A stretch of DNA of 64,000 bases from Gonocerus acuteangulatus (Eukaryota; Arthropoda; Insecta; Hemiptera; Coreidae): assembly GCA_946811695.1 (NCBI GenBank), contig OX328123.1, forward strand, positions 9,867,698 to 9,931,697. The letters run 5' to 3'. A program made the position numbers and the translations under genes. Numbering within the stretch: position 1 is the first letter of the stretch; every line of letters starts with the position of its first letter. The notes under the pieces were generated by a model that was not told where the DNA came from, did no database searches, and was given only the letters and a program-made list of their open reading frames with translations. Shown in pieces: positions 55,033 through 64,000 of the stretch.

Positions 55033-55278
55033 TTACGGCTTAATTGAAGGATAATTACGAAAATCGCTAAGCTCGTATAATTGCCAGTCGTACAAATATT
55101 TGTTTGTGCTTCTTCCACATAAATTCCTGCATTTGTAAATAGCTTCGCCTCGCCTTGAAGAAGAAGGGGCCTGCCTCTTGAAGCTTCTAGACCTTGACAC
55201 GGCATCTGGGGTCTCCAGCTCTCTCACAGGTCCAGCCACGTTTCTTACTGCAGGCACGTTGTAACGGAATTCGTGCAC
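55033..55278 (-). other. Open frame, possible exon, unidentified
   Basis: A GC-richer minus-strand frame codes AGPVRELETPDAVSRSRSFK, SSRRGEAIYKCRNLCGRSTN and LYDWQLYELSDFRNYP before TAA. CAACGTGCCTGCAG upstream could be a splice acceptor. No family is recognised and it may be chance. Confidence 0.2.
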
Positions 55279-55556
55279 GTGAAAATATCGGGTGTGTCTG
55301 AGTCTCTGTTCGGAGTACTACCATTTTCTTTCATTCATATTACTGATGCAATATCACTCAGACGCCAACAATTTCTTCACAATATTCTTGGAAAAAAATA
55401 TCAATATTTAATTTGGACCATGGACAAAAAACAAAACAAAAAAAAACTTCTTTGAGAGGAGATGGTTGACCGTAGATGATGCAAGGTAGGGATTGTCGGG
55501 GTTCGGTCACTGCTACTTAATAAAACTACATTTTATCATAAAACTGGTTTTATTGT

Positions 55557-55595
55557 GCCGACGTTTCGGCTTGAACTTCAAGCCTTCATCAGGGC
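55557..55595 (-). ncRNA. Hammerhead-like core, left arm
   Basis: Inverse copy of the motif at 55968-56006: GCC-CTGATGA, a perfect stem (GGCTTG with CAAGCC), GAAAC, GTC, GGC. It has one extra A after CTGATGA and no loop in stem III, so folding would need a dimer. See 55968-56006. Confidence 0.45.
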
Positions 55596-55629
55596 TGTAA
55601 AAAACAAGTAGGACGGATGTAATACTGAA

Positions 55630-55676
<47 letters not shown>

Positions 55677-55858
55677 TACATGCACAAATACACTTACATT
55701 TATACATACATACATATGTAGAAAAAGACAAAAACATAAAATACTAGAACATAATATATAGAAGAACAATGTGCTCTAGAAGTGTTTGGATTATTAGGAA
55801 AACAGATATAAGAATAACAGATTACATATTAGATTAGATATAAGAATAACAATATGGG

Positions 55859-55933
<75 letters not shown>

Positions 55934-55967
55934 TTCAGTATTACATCCGTCCTACTTGTTTTTTACA

Positions 55968-56006
55968 GCCCTGATGAAGGCTTGAAGTTCAAGCCGAAAC
56001 GTCGGC
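55968..56006 (+). ncRNA. Hammerhead-like core, right arm
   Basis: GCC (55968-55970), CTGATGA (55971-55977), an extra A, stem II GGCTTG-AAGTT-CAAGCC, GAAAC (55996-56000), GTC (56001-56003), GGC. Stem I would be GCC/GGC and stem III only A-U and C-G. The conserved nucleotides are those of a type I hammerhead. The missing stem III loop and the extra A argue for weak or dimer-only activity. Confidence 0.45.
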
Positions 56007-56293
56007 ACAATAAAACCATTTTTATGATAAAATGTAGTTTTATTAAGTTGCAGTGACCGAACCCCGACAATCCCTACCTTGAAAAAAAAACTTCTTTTTC
56101 TCAGAGATACGTTTACACACAATGTCTTTCAACTGATCTAGTGAGATTTTCTCTAGGCGATGAGACAAAAATTTCTGTTGGAAAATGTTGTATTCTTATA
56201 CAAATAATTTTTATTTATTTTCTTTCGAAGGGAATATCTATGGTGAATTCCTCAAAATTCAAATACTTTTAGCACATTTCTTTCCTCCTGCCA

Positions 56294-56961
56294 CACAGTG
56301 GGGCCGAACGACATTTCGCGCTTCAAAAAAGGCTACAGCCCCTAAATCTTAACCGACTTCAATGCACTTTTAAAAAAAAAAAATGAAAGATAATAAAATT
56401 TAAAACAACTTTGTCTAGCCAAATTTTTGTTTTTTTGTTTACCTTATTTCTTAAATTTGGTGTAAATAAGCCAGGAACTTTTACAATTGAACATAAAATA
56501 TTAATTTATTTTTCATGTAAGTTATTATCAGCACAGATATCGTTGAAATTAAACATCCTGATTATATTTGGAAAAAATGAAAATCTATTTTCAAATCATT
56601 CAAAAATCATTTTATTTCACTCAATCTTATCGTTGAATTAAGATAAATTTACATTTCATGAAGATGTGTTAGTCTGATTTTATCCAAGTCTAATCAGGAT
56701 TTAAAAGTGTAATTTCAACGAACTCAGTGCTGATATTAATTAGAAGAAAAATGAAATATTATTCGATGTTCAATGAGGTCGTGAATTATTTACAAGTAAT
56801 TTAATAAACAGGTGAAACGAAAAACAGAAATCTGTCTAAACAAAGTTGTTTTAAATTTTATTATCTTTCATTTTTTTTTTTAAAAAAGTGCATTGAAGTC
56901 GGTTAAGAGTTAGGGGCTGTTGCCTTTTTTTGAACAGGAAATGTCGTTTGGGCCCACTGTG
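56294..56961. mobile_element. Foldback element (CACAGTGGGG family), copy 2
   Basis: CACAGTGGGGCC (56294) and GGGCCCACTGTG (ending 56961) open long inverted arms with CGACATTTCGCG/GAAATGTCG, CTAAATCTTAACCGACTTCA and ATGAAAGATAATAAAATTTA. The interior is AT-rich and non-coding. Flanking bases show no clear target duplication. Confidence 0.75.
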
Positions 56962-57172
56962 CTTAATCCGAAGATGGCAGTTTATATATTTTTCAAGCTG
57001 CACTGTATTGTAAAAAAAAAACAAAAAAAAAACTAAATTTAGTACAGAAATACTTCGTTAAAAATAAAAGGTCAAGATCGTTAACCTGCGAAAATCGCCT
57101 ACAAGAAAACCATTTGCTCCATAAAATTCGCTCGGATAAAATCATGGATTTTAGAGATTTCCTGTCATATGC

Positions 57173-57892
57173 TTCCAATACACCTTTCCGACGTGGGGAA
57201 TTTGCTATTATAGGCTTCCAATACACCTTTCCGACGTGGGGAATTTGCTATTATAGGCTTCCAATACACCTTTCCGACGTGGGGAATTTGCTATTATAGG
57301 CTTCCAATACACCTTTCCGAGGTAGGGAATTTGCTATTATAGGCTTCCAATACACCTTTCCGACGTGGGGAATTTGCTATTATAGGCTTCCAATACACCT
57401 TTCCGACGTGGGGAATTTGCTATTATAGGCTTCCAATACACCTTTCCGACGTGGGGAATTTGCTATTATAGGCTTCCAATACACCTTTCCGACGTGGGGA
57501 ATTTGCTATTATAGGCTTCCAATACACCTTTCCGACGTGGGGAATTTGCTATTATAGGCTTCTAATACACCTTTCCGACGTGGGGAATTTGCTATTATAG
57601 GCTTCCAATACACCTTTCCGACGTGGGGAATTTGCTATTACAGGCTTCCAATACACCTTTCCGACGTGGGGAATTTGCTATTATAGGCTTCCAATACACC
57701 TTTCCGACGTGGGGAATTTGCTATTACAGACTTCCAATACACCTTTCCGACGTGGGGAATTTGCTATTACAGGCTTCCAATACACCTTTCCGACGTGGGG
57801 AATTTGCTATTATAGGCTTCCAATACACCTTTCCGACGTGGGGAATTTGCTATTATAGGCTCCCAATACACCTTTCCGACGTGGGGAATGAA
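57173..57892. repeat. 43-bp satellite inside HINE A12, about 17 copies
   Basis: The unit is CTTCCAATACACCTTTCCGA plus CGTGGGGAATTTGCTATTAT plus AGG. Copies are almost identical, with single changes (TTACAGG, GAGGTAGGG). Since 43 is not a multiple of three and the unit has few stops, long open frames appear by chance. Confidence 0.97.
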
Positions 57893-57901
57893 AAACCATT
57901 T

Positions 57902-58135
57902 CCAGGACCACAACTTATTTATTTATTATTTTATTTTATTTTTTTTTTTTTTTTTACGGCGCATCGAAAAATCTTGGCCATCAGCACCGGCCTCCAGGGT
58001 GCAGCCGGGAATTTTCTCAGCGAGCCCTGAGATGAGAAAATTCCTGTCGCCGGTGGGGATCGAACCCACCATCTCCCGCTTGTGAATCCAGCGCGCTAGC
58101 CACTAGACCACGGGAGACCCCCCAGGACCAAAACT
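57902..58135 (-). mobile_element. tRNA-headed SINE with 14-bp TSD
   Basis: CCAGGACCACAACT (57902-57915) and CCAGGACCAAAACT (58122-58135) flank the insert, with one mismatch. The minus-strand head is GGGGGTCTCCCGTGGTCTAG with B box GGTTCGATCCCC; the tail has CCGGTGCTGATGGCC and GATGCGCCGT before an A/T-rich end. It is the same family as 360-548 and 14703-14875. Confidence 0.85.
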
Positions 58136-58434
58136 ATAACCGTTTTCGGGGAATGTGGGAAAAACTGGACTTTTGATGGAATTTTGGCATATTTTCCTAA
58201 ATATGTCGTAACCGGTTGGGAAATCGTCGTAGGTGTAAAGAACATATTCGAAAGCTTAGTAAATTCCCTACAATAATAGTTCCTAAACAATTATTGATAA
58301 AACTATTTCCTTGGGGAAATCGGTCCTGGAAATTCGCTTGTCGTTTTCCTTCTTATCAACGGGGTTTTGTCTCTGTTTTCCTCAGGTTTTGGCAATTTTT
58401 AGTGTATTATTATTTTTTTGTATTTATTTATTTT

Positions 58435-58609
58435 TTGAACGGCGCATCTACCTCTTGGCCATTACCGCCGGGCTATCTAGAGGTTGCCACCCTTTTCTAA
58501 TGCCAACAGCACGTGGTCGGTCACCCATTCAGGTACTGACCATGCCCGACGTTCCTTAACTTCGGTGATCTACGGGAACCGGTGCACTCAACGTGGCTAT
58601 GGCCGTTGG
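58435..58609 (-). mobile_element. 5S-headed SINE with tRNA-SINE tail
   Basis: Read from 58609: AACCAACGGCCATAGCCACG, ACCGAAGTTAAGGAACGTCG, TGAATGGGTGACCGACCACG, then AGCCCGGCGGTAATGGCCAA and GGTAGATGCGCCGTTC plus poly-A. The head is 5S; the last 35 bases equal the tail of the tRNA-headed SINEs. ATTATTATT sequence lies on both flanks. Confidence 0.85.
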
Positions 58610-58990
58610 TTATTATTATTATTATTATTTTTTTAAATTTTGTTCATGTAAACAAGATAAGCAAATGAGAAGCATGTTTCTATAGCTCGTTGTTTTTTTT
58701 TTTTTAGCAGAAGCGAGTTATTTCCCCTTGGCTACTGCGCATTGTTTATTTATTTTTTTTTAAATAAATAAATAAATAAAAAGAAAACACAAAAATAAAT
58801 TAAAAATAAACATTGAGAAACTAAGTAATATTCATTGGACATTTGCGCGCATTGTTTAGCGCGTAAATGTCGCTTTTTCGTCGAAATGTTTTTGCATGGG
58901 GCTGTTCGAATTTTTCAAGAAATTGAAAAACAAAGTATTCATTACTTCTATTCCAAGTTTTCCGAATGACACTAGGGATAATATCTGAAA

Positions 58991-59450
58991 CGCGCTAATA
59001 ACCGCAGGGAAATCCGGTTTTATCGTTGTAAGACAATAATATTGTATAGTTACTAGAGTGTTGAAGCGAGTTAGCGGTTGGAAAGGTCAGTGACTAGATA
59101 TTCACCGACATGTGGGTAGATATTGATATTCAGTGACGGTGATTTATCGCCTAGTCTGTGGATCAGCACAAACCACAACACATACATACACTTTCACACA
59201 ACTATTTCAGATATTTCCTTTTTAAGGAGTACCGTTCAATAACCGAAAATCCTACTTTATAAAGGTGAAAGCTGGTTTTCCCTACCTATGGTTGTATAAT
59301 TCATGCCAATGGATATTCTTTGGTAATTTAAAATATCCATACACCCATGATATCGGCGTATCGTTGTTCATTGAGTATTGAGCTGCAATTAAGCTAATGT
59401 ATTACAGCCTTATCGCTTGTGTACATTACCTGAAGGGATTTGAATTAGTG
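58991..59450. other. Unassigned sequence
   Basis: No gene or repeat is recognised before the next foldback. Confidence 0.3.
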
Positions 59451-59999
59451 GGTCATTCCATGTCAAATCAATACACTTTTTTACCTCACCCTTTCAGATA
59501 TTAATAAAAATTGGTGCACCTAAAGTAGGGGTTGGGACAAATAAAAATACCAAATTTCAAATTTTTATATAAAACCGTTTCCAAAATACTGCCATGTAAA
59601 GTTTTCAAAATCGCGCTGTGTCAAAACATTTAAATGGGCATAACTCCTTTCCTGTTTAAGTAACAAACATGAGGAATGTGTCAATGTTCAGAAAATTACG
59701 TTCTCATAACCTATCATGTGTTGTGGGTTATTTGAAAGTGCATATCAAGAGCTAAACATTGACACCTTTCCCATGTTTGTAACTTAAACAGGAAAGGAGT
59801 TATACCCATTTAAATGTTTTGACACAGCGCGATTTTGAAAACTTTACATGGCAGTATTTTGGAAACCGTTTTAGATAAAAAATTGAAATTTTGTATTTTT
59901 ATTTGTCCCAACCCCTACTTTAGGTGCACCAATTTTCATTAATATCTGAAAGGGTGAGGTAAGAAAGTGTGTTGATTTGACATGGAATGACCCTTGTAT
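59451..59999. mobile_element. Foldback MITE (GGGTCATTCC family), intact arms
   Basis: GGGTCATTCCATGTCAAATC at the left (about 59450) and GATTTGACATGGAATGACCC at the right (ending about 59994) open arms of about 230 bp that pair almost completely (AACCCCTACTTTAGGTGCAC, AAAGTTTTCAAAATCGCGCT, GGAAAGGAGTTAT). The loop is about 70 bp. Flanking TTAGT and TTGTA only partly match. A different arm sequence but the same end as 31778-33982. Confidence 0.8.
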
Positions 60000-61200
60000 C
60001 ACTTATATTCCAAAACAAAATATGAAAAATTCCTACTCGCAGGAACTGCGTCATCTAAGCAGGTCTAGAATTTTATCCCTAGTATCGTTTGGAAAGCTTA
60101 GAATAAAATACGTTAATGTTTTGTCTAATGGTCGATTGACGCTAGACCGTGTCGGGTCCGGGCCGGGCCACAGCCGGGACACGGTGAAACAATCACACCG
60201 GCATTTTCAATGGACTTGTTCGCGTACACGGGGCCGGCATAGCTTCGCCGTGTCCCGCGGGAATCGACCTTTAACACGTTGGGGCTCAGCATCGTGGCAC
60301 ATGCGTCAGAGAGATGTGTTCTGCGGGCTCAGCGTCGTGGCATATGCGTCAGCAGATAGCATGGTTTTCTTTCGATCCCGCTACTCCGGGCTTTGTTCTG
60401 TACGCTTCGTATTTGATTTGGGACCTCATTACGTATTCCCGGTTAGGTTTTGCGGGTCTAGTATCGTATGATTCTGAATCCGCCCCGAAAACTTCCTTCA
60501 GCGGACCCGCTATTGTGGCGGTATTTGACATTTTACTAAATTATAATTAGTCCAATAAAAGTACATAATTTTAAAAGTTTCTTCGCTTATTTATTTGCTT
60601 TATATGTTTGGCAAAATAACTAAACAAAAATAAGACTTGGGACCTGATGGAAATTCTTTTCGAAGCCTTCCGTCCTCAGTCTTAACCCTGCCCAAGGTGG
60701 TAAGGGGGGCTTTTGGAGTCCACAACTTCTTGAGTGATTCACTCATATGTACTTCATTTAAAAACATGTTTTATTTTTTTTGTGTGTGTGTTTATTATTA
60801 ATCAAGAGTGAATGTTTGGGGGGATAATGTGAAAAAATATCTAATCCTTTTGTGCCCTAATGTGTCCAGAAATACCTTGTTGAATATTTCAGATTTATGA
60901 CTAAACCTTTTATTGTACAATTATTAATTTATTGTTGTATTATTAATTTTGAGTTTATTTTACAATAAGTTATTTATTTTGTAAATATGTATTTAGAGAC
61001 CTACATATGTTAGGTACTTTCCCAAGGGAAAAAGTAACCGAACCAACAAATAATTTTTTTCCAGGGAAACACAACCTCGTAAAAAAGCTTTATCGCCTTA
61101 TTATTATTTGTGAGTGTATTTTTGACAAATGGATTTTTTCTCTAGTTTTTATAAATTTTATGAATAAAATAAGGAAAAGAGGGCTCCAAAAGCGGAAATT
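60000..61200. other. HINE-A end fragment, GC-rich palindrome, unassigned
   Basis: ACTCGCAGGAACTGCGTCAT (about 60035) starts a HINE-A 3' fragment (to about 60110). A GC-rich segment with inverted GGTCGATT (60130) and AATCGACC (60262) ends follows. From 60280 to 61200 there is no recognisable gene; open frames near 60300-60500 have no family resemblance. Confidence 0.35.
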
Positions 61201-61744
61201 GCTCCATTTAAATAATCAGAATAGGATTGTTCTATCGAAAATTGCATTTTAATCTTTTTTGTAGGAAATTTAATAAGCATTTAAATAAAATCTTTACACT
61301 TTTCACGATATTTGAACCTCTTTTGAAATAGTTAAGATAATATCCAAGATGCTAATGACCTCAGCAGTCCGTGCACCAACAAAAATCGAAAAACTGAAGA
61401 AAATTCTATTTTTGTTCAACTTTTCCCAGAAACAGTTACAGAAATGTCTTGAAAATGTTTTTATTTGATTTGCCTTGACAAATTACCTAGATTAGGTAAA
61501 TAGTGGATATTATAACTTTTTAACATCAATAAAAATCAGAGAACGACATGAATAAAATCAATTACAGAAAGTACTCACAGTAATGTGGGGGCCATACAAA
61601 AATCTATGCGCCATAACTTACCTGAAAAAAATATAAGTTAGGAATTAGTACATTCTTTTGAAATCTACTATTGAAAGATTGTTATAATGTAACAAATAAA
61701 TTAACATTTCACTCAAATGTTTCAAAAATAAGCAGAAATAAAAT
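61201..61744 (-). mobile_element. Strongly decayed HINE-A core
   Basis: TTTTTTGTAGGAAATTTAAT and TTTCACGATATTTGAACCTC keep the order of the HINE-A core (GTAGGGAATTTAGTAAGC, CACGATTTCCCAACCG). Ends are missing. It could be the far part of the fragment that begins near 60028. Confidence 0.35.
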
Positions 61745-62779
61745 AAAAAGTCCGTCTCGCAGGACTGCATCATCTTAGCGCGGTTCCGTTCATATCCCTA
61801 GTCTAATTTGGAAAGATTAAAATAGAAGCAGTTATTATTTTGGTTCCACCAGTCTTTTTTTTTTAAATTAATTATTATAATGGTGTGTCAAACCTTAAGG
61901 TCACTAACGCCATTCCTGTGAGCAGTAAAGTCTTGAAAGGTCATGATTTACAATCTTACCTGGAAGGGTCGGCTCCTGCTACTAGAAACTGTCCCGCTAG
62001 TTACAAGGTCTTGGAATCCTGGAAATCTATATTTCTAACATTAAATTGTTTTTCTTATTTGTCTTAACCTGATTTATTTTCAAATACATTATCCAACTAT
62101 AAGCAATTAAAAAATAACAAGGAATAAAAAACAGACAAAAAGAACAGTTCGAATAAGCGAAATCAATTACTTTAAAGTTTTAACCTCTTATTTCTCCGAT
62201 TGACATCGCCTAATCAAAACTTTCATTAGAACCTTTTTTTTAGAGCATTTAATAAGCTTTCTAATGGTATTCTTTCGTTTACCAAGATTCTCAACCTTTT
62301 TCGAGATATTAAGGAAAGTAAACAAAGTTACTAAAACTTTTTATGTCTGTTAATAAAATATTTTATTCTAACCCTTCCTTAACTCCAAACGTAACCAAAA
62401 TTTCAACATATTAGTTTTGATGAAAGTAGAACATGCAGAAAATGTTTCAACTGAATCCCATGATTCTAAGTACCCAAACCAGAAACGGTATTCAAAAACT
62501 ATTTTTCCAATTTTCTCAAAAACGGTTAAAGCTATCGCCTTGAAAATGGTTTCATTCGTTTTCCTAGCCCAGGAAGCATATAAAACGAGTACTTAGAAGC
62601 TTATGAACTCAAAAACGTAAGCGTTACGATTTTTTTTGCGCGAATTTCGCCCCAAACGCCATCTTCCAGTAGGCGGATTTTGCTGGTTAACGAACTTGAC
62701 CTTTCAAATTAGACGAAAGATTTTTGTACCAAATTTCATCAAAATCGGACCATTCGTCTAGGAGCTACAGAGCGAACCG

Positions 62780-62822
<43 letters not shown>

Positions 62823-62960
62823 AATTTGAACCACCGTTATTTTCGGTCTCTAGGGGTTCTGAAACGCGAAATTTTCTTGTCGGCACTTCCGGATTGTTTC
62901 ATTGTATCAACCTTATAAGCGGGGTTCCTCCCTATGGGGGAGGGAGGAACCGCGCTAAAA
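61745..62960 (-). mobile_element. HINE-like element A10, full length
   Basis: 3' end AAAAAGTCCGTCTCGCAGGA, CTGCATCATCTTAGCGCGG; TA tract 62783-62821; 5' end GGGAGGAACCGCGCTAAAA ending at 62960. Nearly identical to A7 apart from the duplicated core block of A7. With A7 it defines a recently active subgroup. Confidence 0.8.
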
Positions 62961-63054
62961 CCCACAGTCGTCTCCTTGATTATTGTAAACAAGACCAGAG
63001 GACTGTAAAACATTTTTGATAAATCATTTTGTAAGTACAAACAATATTTTAATA

Positions 63055-63380
63055 CTGTTTTGTCGTTTAAATATAAATTACTAAATCTGGAAATATGTCG
63101 TAATTATCAGTTACTTTGTAAATTGAAGGGGAAACAAAATGTTTGTAAGAACCTTCTATTGGAAAAAATTACAGAGCCGAGAATAAAGTTAGTTTTAGAC
63201 ACATGTTTGCAATTGTATTCAGAAACAATTAAGAATTATAATATTGAAATTTATAAGAACAAAATCCAAAAAATCATTTCAAAAGTCAGCAAGTAAATAT
63301 GATAATTTAAATTTAGAAAGTATTTTTAATACTGAATGGGTGGTCAATCTATCGGGTTCTATTATTCCAGATGAAATTAT
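63055..63380 (+). pseudogene. Penelope-like ORF, N-terminal region
   Basis: Two adjacent frames join to a segment with YKLLNLEICRNYQLLCKLKG, EKITEPRIKLVLDTCLQLYS, and after a frame change near 63280-63295, SKYDNLNLESIFNTEWVVNL followed by S-G-S-I-I-P. The W-V-V-N-L-S block before the polymerase domain is typical of Penelope-like reverse transcriptases. A mariner inserted at TA 63380-63381 cuts it off; the polymerase would lie beyond the window. Confidence 0.5.
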
Positions 63381-64000
63381 AGGGTGGGCAAATAAGTCCT
63401 TTCGGTTTTTTAAGTTGAAAGAAAACTATTGTATATTTTGAACATAATTTTTATTTTAATCTACAATGTAATGTCCATTATTTTCTATTACTTTACCCCA
63501 TCTCTCCATCAGCTGAATAATCCCATGCTCATAGAATGTCTGTGGTTTATTAGCGAAAAAATGATCAAGGTGCTCCCTGACACCCTGTTCGTTTTCAAAC
63601 CGTTTTCCACCTAAGGAATTTTGTAGAGACCGGAATAAGTGGTAGTCACTAGGAGCAAGGTCCGGTGAATAGGGAGGGTGGGGCAAAAGATCCCATCCAA
63701 GGGCTAACAATTTGTTGCGGGTGACTAACGAAGTGTGGGGCCTGGCATTATCATGATGGAAGACGACTTCGATGGAAGATGATTTCGATTTGCCAGTTCT
63801 GGGCGTTTTCGTCGAATTGATTCATTCAATTTTGTTAATTGTTAATTGTGAGCAGTATAGAGTTGAATCGATTGATTTACCTTGTGGCAGCAGGTCATAA
63901 AAAATCACACCCGTGAAATCCCACCATACAGAAAGCATTATCTTCTTTGGGTGCAATCCCGCTTTAGATGTGGTTCCAGGTGGTTCGTTGCTAGGTCTCC
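63380..64000 (-). pseudogene. Mariner element, transposase with frameshifts (edge-truncated)
   Basis: TA plus TIR GGGTGGGCAAATAAGTCC starts at 63380. The minus strand codes the catalytic domain: MLSVWWDFTGVIFYDLLPQG (first D), VVFHHDNARPHTSLV (second D) and PDLAPSDYHLFRSL (third D), with 34 residues between the last two. The C-terminus continues to a stop at 63456. Two short local duplications break the frame: AATTAAC repeated near 63836-63850, and CTTCCATC repeated near 63762-63785. The helix-turn-helix half and far TIR are beyond base 64000. Confidence 0.85.

Larger units (their letters stand above)
55483..56080. mobile_element. Palindromic Penelope-type terminus pair
   Basis: Two arms of about 160 bp (55483-55645 and 55922-56080) are inverted copies with two or three differences. 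Each begins AAGGTAGGGATTGTCGGGGT and contains the terminal motif CTGATGAAGG...GAAACGTC. The centre is two TA tracts (55630-55672, 55860-55927) around a short AT-rich spacer. AAAAAACTTCTTT on both outer sides (about 55440-55452 and 56084-56096) could be the target duplication. No ORF remains. Confidence 0.65.
57040..58990 (+). mobile_element. HINE-like element A12 with satellite and two SINEs
   Basis: HINE-A core in plus orientation: AAAGGTCAAGATCGTTAACC near 57068, then a 43-bp array, AACCATTTCCAGGACC, a SINE, ACTATAACCGTTTTCGGGG, TATTCGAAAGCTTAGTAAAT (about 58248), a 5S-headed SINE, and CCGAATGACACTAGGGATAA, TGAAACGCGCTAA near 58990. The 5' block and 3' hairpin are decayed or lost. Confidence 0.55.

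Noticed and set aside
56294..56961. Transib element based on the CACAGTG heptamer-like ends
   Set aside because: The first seven bases look like a Transib/RSS heptamer, but no 5-bp target duplication is visible and the arms are long foldbacks; left unassigned.
57623..58030. 135-codon open frame over the 43-bp array
   Set aside because: The frame exists only because a stop-poor 43-bp unit cycles through all three phases; it runs on into a SINE.

Overview
This window looks like repeat-rich, AT-rich, non-coding DNA from an animal nuclear genome, most likely an arthropod and possibly a chelicerate. The evidence is mariner, R2-type and Penelope-like retroelements, SINEs with tRNA or 5S rRNA heads, GTAAGT/AG splice-like exon borders, no operons, and long (TA)n tracts. 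There is no complete protein-coding host gene. The best host-gene evidence is one 148-nt coding exon at 7788-7935 (minus) encoding a signal-anchor-like membrane segment. A few other possible exons are much weaker. The species call is inference.

Layout. 1-3025: a tRNA-headed SINE, a heat-shock-element cluster with a TATA box, and a decayed copy of a dispersed arthropod gene family. 4347-6304: an inverted-repeat DNA transposon with iterated internal motifs. 8040-10725: two head-to-tail HINE-like (non-autonomous Helentron-like) elements, one carrying a tandem repeat. 11455-18075: SINEs, hAT-like foldbacks, other MITEs and a mariner, nested in further HINE copies. 19215-23710: a dead mariner and a 5'-truncated R2-superfamily retrotransposon. 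23700-28625: HINE copies split by a SINE, a poly-A retroposon and a Penelope-like insertion with a GIY-YIG domain. 30330-31245: a 38-bp satellite. 31774-36806: a foldback MITE holding a near full-length HINE, a second HINE subfamily, and more MITEs. 37053-42323: 5S-headed SINEs and two tandem arrays derived from SINEs. 43278-49628: a MITE, a LINE RNase H fragment, a piggyBac-like element and a 2.2-kb foldback with a 9-bp target duplication. 49829-64000: more HINE copies, SINEs, a palindromic Penelope terminus with hammerhead-like cores, foldbacks, a 43-bp satellite, and at the right edge a Penelope N-terminal fragment broken by a mariner.

How the parts relate. The window is dominated by non-autonomous elements inserted into one another. 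Three themes recur. (1) Two HINE subfamilies share one 3' hairpin end and carry a (TA)n tract at the same internal place. (2) tRNA-headed and 5S-headed SINEs share one 3' tail that can fold into a stem, with one compensatory base-pair change. (3) Several tandem arrays (36, 40/149, 43, 47 and 95 bp) arose inside transposable elements. Many insertions are bounded by target-site duplications visible in the sequence.
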